NCBI RefSeq assembly: GCF_001625305.1
Contig: NW_017804243.1
Location: forward strand, 1,535,835 to 1,599,834
From: Branchiostoma belcheri
Lineage: Eukaryota; Chordata; Leptocardii; Amphioxiformes; Branchiostomatidae
Direction of reading: 5' to 3'
Length of the DNA stretch: 64,000 nt
Shown here: positions 22,501-40,000 of the stretch, piece by piece
Layout of the letters: every line of letters begins with the position of its first letter
Position numbering within the stretch: the stretch's first letter is position 1
The notes under the pieces: model-generated
What the model was told of the DNA's origin: nothing
What the model saw: only the letters and a program-made list of their open reading frames with translations
Database searches by the model: none
Program-made: the position numbers and the translations under genes

Positions 22501-25500
22501 GTTGAGTTGTTCACATTGTGCTTATTGAGCCAACCAATCAGACCACTACTCAGACTCACGTCTCTTAACAACGGTGGCTTTGTCTTGCAGTCGAACTGTA
22601 TCGCGCATCCTTGGTCATCTTCTATCTTTTTCAATTGCATCTTGAATGTGTCATCAGTGAACAGCTTCCCAAGCCCTGAAAAAGTCAGAGACAAAATTTG
22701 ACAATTAAAAATGCATTGTTGATTTTCTAATCAATTGCATGCTATTTTTCGTCAACAAGACACAGCATGTCATACAGAAAATTACATGAACATAAGCATT
22801 CTGTCAAGGATACCACAGATGACACCAGTAAGAGAAAAAGATGTGATATATATTATGTAAAATAACTAGTTTCTCACCTGGTTTCTTGTACTGCACTGTA
22901 GTCTTCATCACCTTTGATGTAAGGTCCTCAATTTCATCCGACACCTTCTTCATTCTATCTTGAGGACCTAGTATCTTGAACCCTGTTGCCGTATCATCAA
23001 CTGAAACTTCGTTGTCGATCGCAATCTTTTTCAGGCGGTCCTTCTGTCGTTTAACCAGAACGTTTACGACTGGTCTTTCTGCACGAACAACGGACGTTTT
23101 AAAATCATTCTGTTTCAAGAAGTTGACCAACTTCCTGTTGATTTCATCGACTTCGGGAATGAGGCCTACAATGTTAACCACACCCGATGTTTTGTCGTAT
23201 GATACTGTAGCATTCCTGTTGGCATCTTCCTTACATTGGGTCATCAGATCATCCCAATTGCGGAGCTCCAGGATTTCTTTGGGAATCTTCATACTGCTTT
23301 CTTTGAATGTAGATCTAACACAGCTTTCCGCGGTGGTAACAGCTCTGTCGTCAACACCCCAAATGACTACTTCGTTATTTTCTACACTAAAGTGGACTCC
23401 GATCTGCACGTTTGCTTCAGCCAAACTACTGTCAATAGCATTCTTCGTGTGATCTCTGGAAAGGATGAACTGGAGGTCATCGGATATTGACCAACGGCAT
23501 TCCTTGAACTCTTGCAGCTTCTCATTGATATTGTCGCGCGCCTTCGTCGGTTCCTGGTCCACTCCAGCGATGGTGATGTGGTCGTGTTTGATGTCAAAAT
23601 CAACGTTTGGGAAAGCTGTCGCAAGGCTCGGGAGCTGTTTCTTTAGTAGGCATAGCTTTGACGGCTCGATGTTTGCAATGGTTTGTTTATTGCGTTTGAG
23701 GACCCGAGGGACGTTAGGGTCGAATGGCATCTCGGAAGATGAGAAGAATTCAGTGTCGGTTATGGTGCCGAGGACGTCATAGTGCGCACATAAGAAGACA
23801 CGTCCGCAGTCGAACTGGTGTTGTGGTTTCCTCACGACGGTCTGAACGACTAAGAGGGAGGTAAGAAAACATTACTAAAAATAATCTTTCAGGCTTGTAT
23901 ATATTGATTTTGTTTGTCCGAACGCTAACGCGTTCTGAAAGGTGCATGTATTATAATCAATCTAATTATACGGCATCACATAGCAAAGGGCCTCTGTAAG
24001 ACTTCACTCGTGAATGGGAGGGGGGCATTTTTTCAATTCAATTTTGATGAAGGGTGATTATGAAAAAGTCATTTTATGTGGAGTGTACCTTGAAGAGTGT
24101 GATCTCAAATAGAGGAACAATCTTTTTGAATTTGGGTCAATTGGAAGAGCTCATTTTAGACAGGGTAACTGAGTCTCTGAAATACTAAGGCTCACTTTTG
24201 TACAAAAGTTATCTTGGAATGTTCTTTTTTATTTGTATATTTATATATTTTTGTACAGGGGTGAGTTTGGGACAGTCCATTTTTGCACGGAGAGGGAGAT
24301 GGAGTGTAATATGCTGTATTTGCTCGCGAGCAAATGTCGGCCTTTATGGTCCATGAAATTTACTATGGAAGAAAGTACAGTGATTGCTGAAAAAGCATTA
24401 TTATTATTATTAATACTTTATTTGAATACTTATATAAATATCAGTTTGAGAGCACATACCTGTCGGATCTTTGAACCAGATGGTAGCCATTCCTCTTTCC
24501 TTGTCCATGGCGATGTCCAGCACCTTGCCTCCGCCGCTTCTCTCGGTGTTCTCAAAGTAGTTGAGGAGAAGATCTCGCGTGAATTTCTGGTTGATACCAG
24601 ACAGCTGCACACTCCTGGTCACCACCATGGGGCTGACTGAGACGTGCTGTCTTTTGAGGGGCTCCCGTTTAGCTTCTTTCGCTATTAGATTCCTCGTTTT
24701 CCCATCTATTATGTAAAAACAGGGCACAAAATATTATCATCATGTAGCCAGAAGACATCGACCAATCAGAAGGCTCCATTTCCCATGGGTTATCAGGCCG
24801 CAACCTGAAATGTGCCAGCCTGAAACTTTTGAACTGTACCATTATACAGGGGACAGGATATCAAGAGTAGTGTTTATAATTAGACTTTTAGTATTTATCT
24901 ATTATATACGTATTGTAGTTTATTTTCAATAGTTTACTTGAAAATACAACACAATAAAAAGATATAAATGAAGTTTAAACAGAAAAAGAATAAACAGAAT
25001 TTTGACCCCCCCACTAAAAGTGGTATTGTTCTAATGTCACTTGGTCACTGCAGATGATCTGTTTTTCTGTCTACGCCATCTGGTTTTACGTAACATAAAA
25101 TGTGTGAGGTTTTTTTGGGTGTGTGTGTGGGGGGGACAGTTTGGAAATTGAGGAATTTATAAAGAAATTTGTGTCAAATAATTGTCATTTGGATAGGCTA
25201 TATGATAATAACGTTAATGCCCCGCCTTATCCTCGGTGTATATGGTGAGATAATCCCTGGTTAGGTGCAATAGCCATCTCATAAACAATCTCGTTCGGTA
25301 TGCTCACTCGGTGGTTTATTCGGTGGTTATCACACCTGACCAGAGATTATTTCACCATATACACCTCGGGGCCGGGCATTAACCTTTTATCATCTTACCG
25401 CGTTCAATCAATATATTTCATGAAGATAAAACATTACTAAACAACTTTGAAGCTGATGCTGTGCAAACGTACCTATGTCATGGCGTAGAGACAGTACAGC

Positions 25501-28384
25501 AACGGAGTCGTCGTTGCCCCGATATAGCCCGGCTATATGCAGCCTGCCTTGTGCGCTGTCAAGGCCTTCCAAGTAGTCTCTGAGATGGCCACTGCTACAG
25601 TCAGGGGGGATGTCCTGTGTAAATATCATAATATCTATGACTTAAATTCGGTCAACAAGCATTGAAGACATTGAATTGGCAGCAGAATCTGTGAGAGCGA
25701 GAATTGTATTTTGTAAGGATTTAGCATCTGGATGGTCATAATGCCTGAAGATATAAATTGTACCTTTATCAGAAGACTTCTGCGGTCAATGAGGCTTAGC
25801 TTCTCCGAGACAACCACCTGCTGTCCATCAATTGAATGGGATTTCTGGACTACATCGATGGCCGCTGAAAGGGGAATATATTTTGCCATTAGAAAATTAT
25901 GTCGTACAGGCTCACAAAGAAATAAAGACATCAACAGACAAGATTCAGAATGACCAGTGACACAGACTGAATAACAGAAAACCATATGGAACCACATTAC
26001 GTCCGATTCATGGGATTTGATCCACAATCCTGTGGAAATAGTTAACTTGTTTACATGTACAGAATTTATTTATCTATTGTAAACCATGATGAACTGAATC
26101 AGTTATTGTGTGTGCGTATTTTATCAACAGTCTTTAAATGCTGTAACTGAACGATGTAGTTTTACGAACAGTAGTACATTTCTTTGTAATTATTTCAAGT
26201 TTTTTCAACTGAACGAATCCAAATCATGTGAAAAACTGTAAATTAACTGCAATTCAGTGACTTCGAAAGTTGTCCACTGCTATTGCTAGAGTTCAGTAAA
26301 GGCATCTTGAATGAATGAAACTTGAATCTCGAAATGCAAAGAAGCCGCTTACCTCGTTTGTTTTGAAATGTGATGTAGCACACTCCATGGTCGTTTGTCT
26401 TGATTTCGCCGTCAATGGGCCCTCCACCGGAAACATGTGTGTTTTTGAAATACATTTTGAGACGATCCTGGTCAATAGTTCCATCTGTGATAACCTCAAT
26501 TGTTGGGCTTTCTGTGGAGGTGATGAAAATAACCAGTCATAAATATGAGGAGCCATTTCCAAATTTCTTATACGACCTACCCTTCGCCCAATACGCACAC
26601 CTGCCAAAGACTACATGAAGTTAGTTTTACTACGTGAGTTACGTCGTAATATCACATGCCATCCTCACAGGATAAGCCCTGAGTTTCTGAGACTTCTTGT
26701 ATTTTGAAAGGTATATACTACAACATGTACGGAGTGGTCTCACAAAATAAAAGACAACCATGAAAATGAAATCACACATATTATGTAACCTGTATAATCC
26801 TAAGGAAGCAGATTCAGTTTTGGAGGCGGACTTCTAGTACGTTTGACCTTTTTTTCTATCACAGCAATATCAAGGGTACTTTGTGTTATAAACGGTTTAT
26901 TATTAATCTTTTGTACAATAGAACGCTTGACAGCGTCTCGCCAGTTAGCGTACAGCAGGAGAAACTTAGTAATGCCAAGTAAGCCTTCCATAGAAAAGCT
27001 TGAATTGCTTTTTGATCACAAATAACTAGCCATCACAATGTGACGTATTGACTTTAGGCATTACGTTTGGCCTGACATTGATAGTTTAGTTCAATCAATC
27101 AACAATGGTTAATTGATCAATCAATCATGAACATTGCAGCTGGAGGCTGAATTGCATTCATAAATGTACATAATTTGTTAAAAACGCTAACGGCTACACA
27201 GTCTTAAAAGGGAATTGCGGTAGTTGAGTTGTAAAGGTATTTACACGTTAAACGGCACTTACTGCGATAGCAAACATGCAGCTGTGTTCCTTCCAGCACA
27301 TGAGTGTGAGACAACACATCCTGGGCAACTGTAAATCAATAAAACATACATCGTCAGTTTGCATTTACAAAATCATGCCCGAGGTGGTACAGTACAAAAA
27401 TAGGAAACAGAAAACTACTGTCTGAAAAAAACTCTGAAGGCAGTGGGTAATGAATTGACGCACGTTCTGCATAATGAGTAGGTTTTGTGGTCTTAGTAGA
27501 AACATAGTCTTTTGGTGATTTTCTAAATTATGAAAATATGAGAAATTATGGCAACTGTTTAAAATAATCCGTTTAAACCTGTCATAATCGAACACATCCG
27601 CCAGTACAATTTCTTTGTAAGCATGCGAACTTTGTTGGGAGACAAAGTTTTACAGACTGAGGTTAAAGTTTTTTATTTTAAGTAACAGGTATTGGAATAC
27701 AAAAAAATCGATACATATGTTCATTTTGACCTTAAATCTAGTACCTACTTTTAAAAATGGACAAACAAACGTACACATTTTACATCACCCTGATAAATGC
27801 AGCAGGGTAGCTGTCGAAATCTTTGGCAAACAAAATACATGGTTGTGTACCAGAACACAATTGATTTGCCAACCTGATTAAACTATTTACTGACCTGGCT
27901 AAGTATACATTTAAAATTTCTTTGCTTACCGTCCATGTCCTCAAATTTTATTACAAAGCAGTCGTCATCCTCGGTTATGGACGAGATTTTGCCTCCGTGG
28001 GACTTCTTATGGGAAAAGTACTTCCTCAGTGTGTCAGTATTGACTTGAGGCTCCCCAGTGCGAAGCACCTCGATTGATGGTGTTTCTTTAAATAAGTAAC
28101 AGATATGCCATGTTAGTTTGAGACATAAGAAGCTTACAAAGGCTTTCTGTTCCGTCTCATGAGCAAAAAATTTAACAAACGTAACAGATAAAAAAAAGTA
28201 AAAATAAAATGTGGTCCTATCGTCATTTTTCCTGAAGCCTGTAAATTGAGGAAAATTTGCATTTAGATATAATACACTTTTAGATATGGAAATGTATATC
28301 TAAGACTAGAAATGTAATATTTACAAAGCAAACACATAACCTTCCCATATGGTCTGCTCTGTTAATTCTTACCCAAACACACTC

Positions 28385-28465
<81 letters not shown>

Positions 28466-30626
28466 TGTGTATATATAGTGCCAGGAGTCTAAATCTTTCC
28501 TGCTATAAACTTGCAACATGATGTAACCTAACACAATACCTTATTTCTTTGGAGAAGAAGAACAAGAGGAAACAGAGCAAAAACAATATGTTTTCCTTTG
28601 GTAAACATAATGATACATACATACCCATGTGAAAATGACAAAGGTAAGTTTCAGAAAAAAACTATATATATTAAAAAACATGCATATTTTCTACGACCTT
28701 ATCGGACTATCGACACCGTGTAACTACTTCTTATTTCTGTCTATTGGGTATGAATATTTAGGGTTGGAATCGTACCCATAAAATATTCGTTTCCACCATC
28801 AGGACTTGGTGCTGCAGGAGGACCTGGATGTGGCATCACAGGAACGTGTGGAGGCACTGAAACGCCAAAAGTGAAATATGTCAGCCTTATTCATTGAGGA
28901 ATACGTGTCATTGCAGGTGTTTGCAAATCGCAAAGCTTTAGTTGACCTTTGAAAAAAATACATGCAAGAGGTAACATTTCGACATTTCGACATTCCCGAG
29001 GCGGTGTGCTTGTAGCACAGTATATGGCATAAGATGTACAAAGTGCGCACTTCCACAGTCTACTTTTAAGGTGTCTGACTTTGCTGTACACAAAATCATA
29101 CATGTTTAAACAAAGTATACACACCTGAGTAGTATATAATACTATACTACTGAGGGCTCGAAATACTGGGTGCAAGTGCACCTTAGTGCACCCAAATTTG
29201 GAGCTGTGCACCCAATTTTTTCTGTGGGTGCACCAGTGCACCCAAATATTTTGGTAGGTTTATACATGTAAAGATGTTAAATGTACATTTTTTTGTGTAT
29301 AGTAGAATACAGTATATTAAATATCCAAGTGTCAGGAAAAATAAAATCCTTGCTGTAGTAATTTTCTTTGTTTCTATAATAGCAAATAAAAAAAGTTTTT
29401 TTCTGACATTCCACTTATTCTATTTGATATGGTACACCCAGAACCTTTTTTTGTGCTTCCAACTTTTTAGGTTGGGTGCACCAGTGCACCTTTTCCCTAA
29501 AATGAATTTCGAGCCTGACTAACACGAGCCCTGACTACTCACCTGCGTATACATGACCGTGCGGGCCGGGTGGCAGATTTGGCTGTAGCACTGGGTTCCC
29601 AGTCGGGACAGACGGGTACAGAGGTGCATGTGGGGGTGGCTGTTGAGGTGGTAATCCTTGTGGTGGACATTCTGGATTGAACGCTGGCGGGGGAGGTGGT
29701 GCACTCGGTACTTTATATAAGAGATTCAATATGGTTTTATTGGTTCTTCGCAGTTAAAAACTGAATTTACAATTTTCCACAGCATTTATATATATAAAAA
29801 AAACAGGTATACATTCTAAAATAAATTATACAGGCGCAGGGTTAAAAGACTAATAAATAGACAGGTTTCAGACAATATAATTTTCTAGGACTATCATTGT
29901 TGACATTTGATACAAAACACTGTACTAACAAGACAGCAGTCAGGGTTTCAGTCCATAGTTACTAAGCAGTTGACACATGAACGGTATGTTTCGGGCCCTC
30001 GGACAGTCTAGCATCTGGTTGTTTCTAGTACTACGGCTAGTTATTTATGATCTCTATATATTAGGGACACAAAAATGCTATTTTGAACATGAATTGAGCA
30101 ATCAAAAAACAATGAGCTTTCTTTTCTTCCAGATTGAGATTTATCGTCGCCGTTACTATTGAATATATCCACGAAAAAGGAGGAGCTTATAATTATTTTA
30201 CAATCATATCTACTGTAAACTTTACAGCATTTACGTTGCTAAGCTGCTTTCGCACGAAATACATTACAGCGGCAAATCTGTTTGTAGTTTGTTGTACTCT
30301 TGACGGATTCTTGAGGTACGATATTTTACTTCCTCCTATGACACAACTGAGTCTATGCGTATTCACACGCATGTGGATCAACCGATCTATACAAAACACA
30401 GCAGGCTGAAAGTCACAAAGTGGCAGATAGTCCTATTCATAGTGTGATTTTCTATAGGGCTAAAATTAAGAAAGAAACAGTCGATCAGTTTTCGCCGAGT
30501 CGCACAGTAGAATTAAACCGTCTACGTTATATATAGCTGACAGTCGAAATATGGCTTACCTGTAAATGTTGCGGGTGAGTCGTCCTTGGCTCCCCTTTTG
30601 GTCTTCTTGCTGGCTCCGGCCCCCAT
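13531..30626 (-). CDS. PARP14: PARP14-like macrodomain mono-ADP-ribosyltransferase, 29 exons, 1639 aa
   Basis: Coding exons, in transcription order: 30560-30626, 29543-29710, 28776-28856, 27930-28085, 27263-27328, 26353-26511, 25764-25864, 25473-25614, 24460-24705, 22878-23849, 22560-22675, 22170-22212, 21928-22026, 21519-21623, 21206-21346, 20542-20721, 19973-20098, 19578-19682, 19158-19298, 18611-18787, 18304-18417, 17929-18033, 17303-17443, 16571-16774, 15885-16124, 15491-15589, 14801-15044, 14244-14338, 13531-13817. All phases agree (1640 codons). An in-frame TAG precedes the ATG. Domains: N-myristoylation-type start MGAGASKK; Pro-rich segment (23-105); about four RRM-like repeats (106-395, with SGGG in the fourth); tandem KH-like region (396-772); three macrodomains, each spread over four exons (773-947, 948-1130, 1131-1318); KH-like linker (1319-1431); PARP catalytic domain (1432-1639). 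Catalytic His1521 (LLYHGT) and Tyr1553 (GVYFA) are present. The third position, Leu in PARP14 'PEYLI', is His1635 (PEYHI). The glycine-rich loops of all three macrodomains are degenerate. Expected to mono-ADP-ribosylate proteins; human relatives act in antiviral and interferon responses. Confidence 0.9.
14480..14720. repeat. Dispersed repeat shared with 34825-34945
   Basis: The segment GTCACACTTCAAAGAAGCC through CGAAAGCTTTATGTGAGAG is found in inverse orientation at 34825-34945. It lies in an intron between the two halves of the PARP catalytic domain. Confidence 0.65.
16208..16470 (+). repeat. Dispersed ~250-bp repeat, copy 4
   Basis: Well-preserved forward copy in a PARP14-like intron, followed by an AT-rich AATAATAATG tract. 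Confidence 0.75.
17604..17662. repeat. Foldback with AGGGGCTGTACTAAT arms
   Basis: The 15-bp arms 17604-17618 and 17648-17662 are perfect inverted repeats, extendable to 21 bp with two mismatches. It is a small hairpin within an intron of the PARP14-like gene. Confidence 0.7.
18820..19059 (-). repeat. Dispersed ~250-bp repeat, copy 5
   Basis: Reverse-orientation copy in the intron immediately upstream of macrodomain-2 exon 18611-18787. It ends GTTACCTTTCTAGTC. Confidence 0.75.
20803..21051 (-). repeat. Dispersed ~250-bp repeat, copy 6
   Basis: Reverse-orientation copy in the equivalent intron of macrodomain 1, between exons 20542-20721 and 21206-21346. Confidence 0.75.
25213..25383. mobile_element. 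171-bp imperfect foldback MITE
   Basis: The ends GTTAATGCCC...GGGCATTAAC enclose long imperfect inverted arms (GGTGTATATGGTGAGATAAT vs its complement). The internal motif 'ATAAACCACCG' and the adjoining 'GGATAGGCTATATGATAATAA' are shared with the element at 37667-37837, so these are family members. It is intronic in the PARP14-like gene. Confidence 0.75.
27365..27600 (-). mobile_element. CR1-like LINE 3' fragment (reverse transcriptase C-terminus)
   Basis: The minus-strand frame reads '...[11 protein letters not shown]...[19 protein letters not shown]...[11 protein letters not shown]', the pattern of the extreme C-terminus of CR1-type reverse transcriptases. It is a 5'-truncated fragment in a PARP14-like intron, assigned from pattern memory. 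Confidence 0.5.
28305..28611 (+). repeat. Dispersed ~250-bp repeat, copy 7, with expanded microsatellite
   Basis: Forward copy in which the usual CATATATATGGTGACAGG segment has grown into (TA)n(TG)n at 28385-28480. The rest of the copy matches the family. Confidence 0.75.
29155..29515. mobile_element. 361-bp element with GGCTCGAAAT termini
   Basis: Inverted ends GGCTCGAAAT (29155-29164) and ATTTCGAGCC (29506-29515) bound sequence with four or five copies of GGTGCACCAGTGCACCC-type palindromes. It lies in the PARP14-like intron between the Pro-rich exons. The family is unknown to me. Confidence 0.65.
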
Positions 30627-31300
30627 TGTGGTAGACTACAGACCTCTGCGTTAAAAACAAGAAAGCAGCTCAAGCGTACATGTACATCAGGTGAGGTGAC
30701 ATGTCTCTGAGAACCGTCATTGTTGTTCTCGGTACGATACTATGACCTTGCTGCCCTGGTTGTCAAGGACGACGCCATGTTTGGTCCCCTGCTGCGTGAC
30801 GAGGTATGATAACAACACGACCTCTGTCTAGGTCCTATCAACCTGTAAAGAAAGCCGACTAATTGGTTATGTATAAACCAACAACTAAAGGCTTTGAAGT
30901 GTCATTAAGCTGACGACTGCACTGCACGTACACCGTTAATAATGGAAAATAGATTGACCCTTGTGGCACTTACTAGTCACCTTATGGTACCGGCACGTAG
31001 GCATCTGTACGTGTAAACATGTTGATGTTGACACAAGTCTGCCAGCTACGCTCTTCCACAGAGCTGGAACGTCAGGGGCCAGCTAATCTGCCTTTGTTTA
31101 CCCCGGGCCTTCAGACTTCACGCGGCATGTAACTCCCTAACGGAACGACATTCACCACAAGACAATAATTCCCATGTGCAACGCTACACTTCTCGAGTAC
31201 GTCAGGTATTTTGTTGGTAATTACAACTATTAACTTTGGTTGTAATTACATGTATCTTAGGGTGGTTTCACATTCGTGGTATAGTATGTAAATATAGCCC
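30627..31300. promoter_or_regulatory. Head-to-head promoter region for PARP14-like and macro-RING-DTC genes
   Basis: The start codons are 674 bp apart on opposite strands, so the two genes must share or abut promoters. No TATA box is evident on either side, and I could not find a convincing ISRE, GAS or NF-kB site by eye. The human PARP9-DTX3L pair is arranged the same way. Confidence 0.65.
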
Positions 31301-35168
<3,868 letters not shown>

Positions 35169-37032
35169 AATTCACATTCCGAAAGGTATGTCTACTGGTC
35201 CTTTATTGTTTCCAACTTTAACCTCCTCATCTTGTCCTCCACATTGAAATCAATCAAATCTTCATGACAAAGGTTTGAAAATTGATTGGCATCCTCCTAT
35301 GATCTTACACCATTGCTACGAGGACAAAAGTAAAATGAGTAGACAAATATTGCTCCTTGGTGACTTTTAGGAAGGTTAAGTGAAATGTTTCTATTCATAC
35401 AATGTTGAGAGGAGTCAGCATAATACATACGTTCCTTTCTTTAATAACCTTATTTGTCTCTGTTATATTCCAGATATCCCAGATGACACACGAAGAAAAA
35501 CCTTCGGCGAAAGATGTAATATGTAAGATTATTGATCTTTGAACAAAAAAAACAGTAAACTACAAACCGACCAGCACCAATGTATAATACGATACAAATT
35601 GATAGAAATACCTGAAACAACAGACCATGTAGACCAGACAAATTGCTGTATTCCCTTTCTATGTATGGAGATGGAGAAAACCAAGACAAAAAATCAGCTA
35701 AATTCTAGATCTGAGCACATGCTAGCACGAACTTGTTATTAGGAGCGCAAATAAAGTGTGCAAATAGCTACCACTCAGATGCGAAGTCAGGATATTCTTT
35801 GTTAACGATTAACGTGTTCTATATAGCTTTATTATCATTATGGGCTAGCTATGTTAGAATTATATTTTAGTATAGTTCATGTATCTACCCTTGTTGTTTC
35901 GTCTTTTTCATTGCACCAGTTAGTGAGTTACAGTTGAACATGTTGAGCAATAAAGTTGAATTGATTTTATGTTGTACACCATTTTCATCATTAGTGTCGA
36001 CTTCTATCACAAGGCCTCTGCAAACTTAGTCAGCAAAATATGCTTCTCACTATAGTAATGTGTAAATGGTTGTAATTGCAATTTAGTCTCTTCTCTTCTT
36101 GTACATGAAACGAAACAGGTTCGTAGGATCTAGGAAGATTAAAAACAATACCTCTTGTCTCACTCTGAAGGAAGGGTTGTTTAATTTGCTACTAATTTTT
36201 TTCTAAACTGGAGTGTGATGTATCAAATTGTTGATCAGGACAAAAAAAAGGAATTTTGCATACACAACACACCACACATAACACACCCTATCTGAGGGGA
36301 ATACAAAGTAGGAATTCAAGATATGCTGTTTTCACAGCTGGCATTACACAGCACATTGCCAACACTGCACGAAAAGTTGAGTTTACCAAAGGTTGTAAAC
36401 TCAGGTAATGTTTACTATGTAAACATTACTGAAAAAAACTGTGAAAATTAAGCAAATTTATACATTTATCTTGTCTTCTGCAACATTTTAACCAGACGCA
36501 ATGACCTTCATTGACAAAAGACTATAATATTTAGGTATTACTGTACCAAACAAGTCCATTTCAATACATTTTAAACAAAGGGCCTTTGGCTTTGTGTGGT
36601 AACTAAGCGTTGTTGCCTGGGTCCACGGACGATTTGATCACAGGCGAGTGACGCTTGTTGACTCTCCAGGGTGACAGATGTTTTGTTTGCACAGGTCATG
36701 TTGTACAGTATGCAAATGAACGAAACCGTGAGAGCGTGTATGGCGACGTATTGATACTTAGTAATCTGATTTTGTACAAGTGTTGAAATAGCCGAGGACA
36801 CGCGGTGATTCATCTAACGAGTCCCAGCGACTTATTAAATTCCATGGGAAGTGTCTCAAAGAGACGGTGATGATAAAGCCATTTTGCTCTGTTATGCGTT
36901 TCGCAAAACCCTTTCACGCCCTTGAATAGTTTGGGTGTGACTCACTGTCTTTGCACCTGCCAAAACAGACGACATAACCAACGCAGGTAGCCCGAAGGAC
37001 TGATTTCAACGTTACATGATCCATGAACAGCC
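35169..37032. other. Intergenic region, no gene supported
   Basis: Holds the 3' UTR of the Deltex-type gene up to about 35960, then ~1 kb of AT-rich sequence and the presumed promoter of the next gene. A minus-strand open frame at 36571-36813 has no splice or family support. Confidence 0.6.
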
Positions 37033-40000
37033 ATGGATTTCTCGAATGGCTCCCTCGCGAATACTAGTACCTCGCTAGCCTGTCCGTATGTCTGGGACGT
37101 CGGCGGAAGGAACGTCTCTGCCTTTTGCTGCTCATCGAGGGAAAACCAAAGCGACACCTTCTATTTGGACTTCGGATACGACCCAACATTAGCCGCAAGT
37201 ACATGAATGGTTGATAGATTTTAGGGAGGAATTCTAAACCTAAAACATTTGTAATGTGGATCGTAATATTTGATAGAAAATGAGCAAATGAACGTCAGGG
37301 TGTGCAAAAAGCCAATAGATTAAAAAGTTTGGACTTTTGACTCTATCGACTACAGTCTTTAGTAGTACCGTTTCGTGTGTAGTTGTCACGGAAGTTATGA
37401 CATAATTCAAACACAGTTTCTGACGAAACTTTACTTTGTATACTTTGTAAAATTTTACTTTGTAAAATTTAAACTTTCAACATGACTTTGGAAGATAGCA
37501 GAACTAAAAGAGGGATTTTCTTTTCGAACGCACATTTTTTTATGCGTTTGTTGTCTTTATTCACAGTTATTGGCAGTGTCGTCGCCATCTTAGTGTGGGT
37601 GATCTCCGTTCTACTCTACCTCGCCTGCAACTACGGATGCTGCTTTTGCTGGTAGATAATAAAGGGTTAATGCACTGCCCCGAGTTGTATATGGTGTCAT
37701 AACTGCATGAGCAGCTGCCATAACCACCGAATAAACCACCGTGTGAGCGAAGCGAACGAGGTGGTTTATGAGGTGGTTATGGCAGCTGCCCATGCAGTTA
37801 TGACACCATATACAACGAGGAAAAGGCAGTGCATTAAAATTATTATCATATAGCCTATCCAAACTGTCAATCAACACAATTCCTGTTTGAAATACAACAG
37901 CTTTAATATATATACATACATAAAAATACATTCGAATATATTATACGCTTTAAAACAAATATGGATAATTTCATTTAATGCAAATTGTAGTTTAAATGAA
38001 GCTAAACAAAAAAGTTTATTGGACAGAAAAATGCTACAAAGGTTTACAGAAAGAGTCGCATGCCCCTATACCCTATAACATAATGGTATCAGCCATAACA
38101 CGACATGTGCTGTTATTCCGCCATAACACCACATGTGCTGTTATCGGGAAATAACAGCACGGGTATCCGGGCCTCTGATTGGTCCACGCCGTCCGGCTAT
38201 ATGATAAAGTGCTATATACGTGTGCTAAATTGTCAATTAATGGTTAATGACCCACCATGAGCTTGAGTTGTTAACGGTAACATACTATCTCTGAAAAAAA
38301 CAATAGGTCACTGGCCAGGCGTTATTTCACCGAGGGAGTAGGCCTCATTGACTGAAATCGAAAATGAAACTACCTGTGTCGGAGAGGATTTACAAATATT
38401 GTTTCTCAAACGCAGTGCTTGGTGGTGGAAGACGAAAATCATTTCATCTCTAATCATATCAAACACCAATTATTTACCACCGTGTCCAAAATGCACCCTT
38501 ACTTTCCCACTATTCCTTACCAAGAGAAAACAATTTTACTACTAAAATCAAGGAATCCACATATCTTAGAAGAAGTGGGTAAATTCGTCTCCACCTGTCT
38601 CAAAAGAAAAAGTCAAACCCAATAAAACCATGTATGTTGTAGAATGTAGTATAACTTTGCACATAATCTCTCATATCATTGTATCTCCTTTTTCGTATTT
38701 GCAATTAGCCATCGGGAAGGTATTTGCAATAAAATTGCATTATCATACAGCTAGGCAGATTAATTAATTTCAGCCTAAAAACTGGCCATGGTCTGTTGAT
38801 TTGCAATCGTTTAGATGAACAGAACCATCATGAATATTCACACCATCCTGCAGACTTCCAATAATGCTAATTTTCTTTCCTCATCAGTAAAAACCAGGTT
38901 GCCCCCCAGTCAAGTGTTGCTAACTCGGCACTTCATAGCCTTGGTAAGTTTTCATAGTCAAGATTTTAGTAGGTTCATAGATTATGCCCAGCTCGAAAAA
39001 CCTGCCCCCATACAAACATACAGTAACTGATATACAAATTTCAGAAAAATGAAGGGATATTTTGCAATATGACCTGTACACAACAAAACTGAGCCTTTTT
39101 TTGTAATTTCAGATAACCCTGTTTGGTGGGAGAAGAGAAGAATTTCCTTTGATATTCTCAGACTCTGTGCAACTTTCTTCGCTGCTATCTGTTTCTTTCC
39201 CATTCCGTCGTTTAACCTCAACATCCCTGCCAAAGTTGCCATCATCCCCCTTGTTGTTCTTGACTTCAGCTTTTTCATTGCTTTCATGGTATGGCAAAGA
39301 AAAAGGGAATTCCTAAAGCCAATTAAATATTACGTAGCTTTCTACATTGCCATGACCGGTTTTCCGATTGGATTCACAGTAAAGTTTTTGGTGGCATCAC
39401 ATTATGACGATCCCACAAGTGTTCCCCTTTTTGCTCTATTTCTTCCCCATGGAATCCTGTTTTATATTATGCCCCTGTTTGCTTTAGTTTTTTACATGTT
39501 TAAAATCTGCCAAGACGAGTATGGGGACTGTGGATGCGCGTGTTCATGCTCCTGCTTTTGGTCTTTCTGGGGAATACTTGTTCTTCTTGCCGTGTGGGTT
39601 CTAAGTATGGTGGGGATCACGTATTACGTGTGGCCACGAAGCCTCCCATACATTACCTACATGGAGTACCTTGCACCCTGCACACTGTCGCATGCACTCG
39701 CGCCCCTGTGGCTACTGCTGTTCTGCTCACTTGTCGCCACCCATTGCTACTTCTTCAGCAGTATCAAGAAAGGTAAGACTTACTTCGTTTGTATTTCCCA
39801 AATACAATGCACTGTCTGCTATGCTCTTCATCCCGAAACATTCAACAGTTTTCTATAGCAAGACAGTGTGTATATCATAATTATCAAGGAAGTTAAAAAT
39901 CAAAAGGCCTGTTGAATTTAAAGCTACTTGATGTAATGTTGATTTAGTGTCACATTACTTCCTTATAACTTGTATATTTTAACTGGTACCTTGTAATTCG

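Noticed and set aside
36571-36813. 80-aa minus-strand open frame with one hydrophobic stretch
   Set aside because: No splice context, homology or start support. It could be a small gene but cannot be shown.
37653-37655. TAG stop ending an 84-aa single-pass protein after exon 2 of the membrane-PARP gene
   Set aside because: A GT donor at 37652 and an exon at 38888 with matching phase continue the frame into the multi-pass region. The short form remains possible as an alternative isoform because the donor (GTAGAT) is weak.
39773-39858. Read-through end of the membrane exon (to the stop at 39858)
   Set aside because: A strong GTAAGA donor at 39773 and a phase-matched exon at 40619 are preferred. 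The read-through could be an alternative end.
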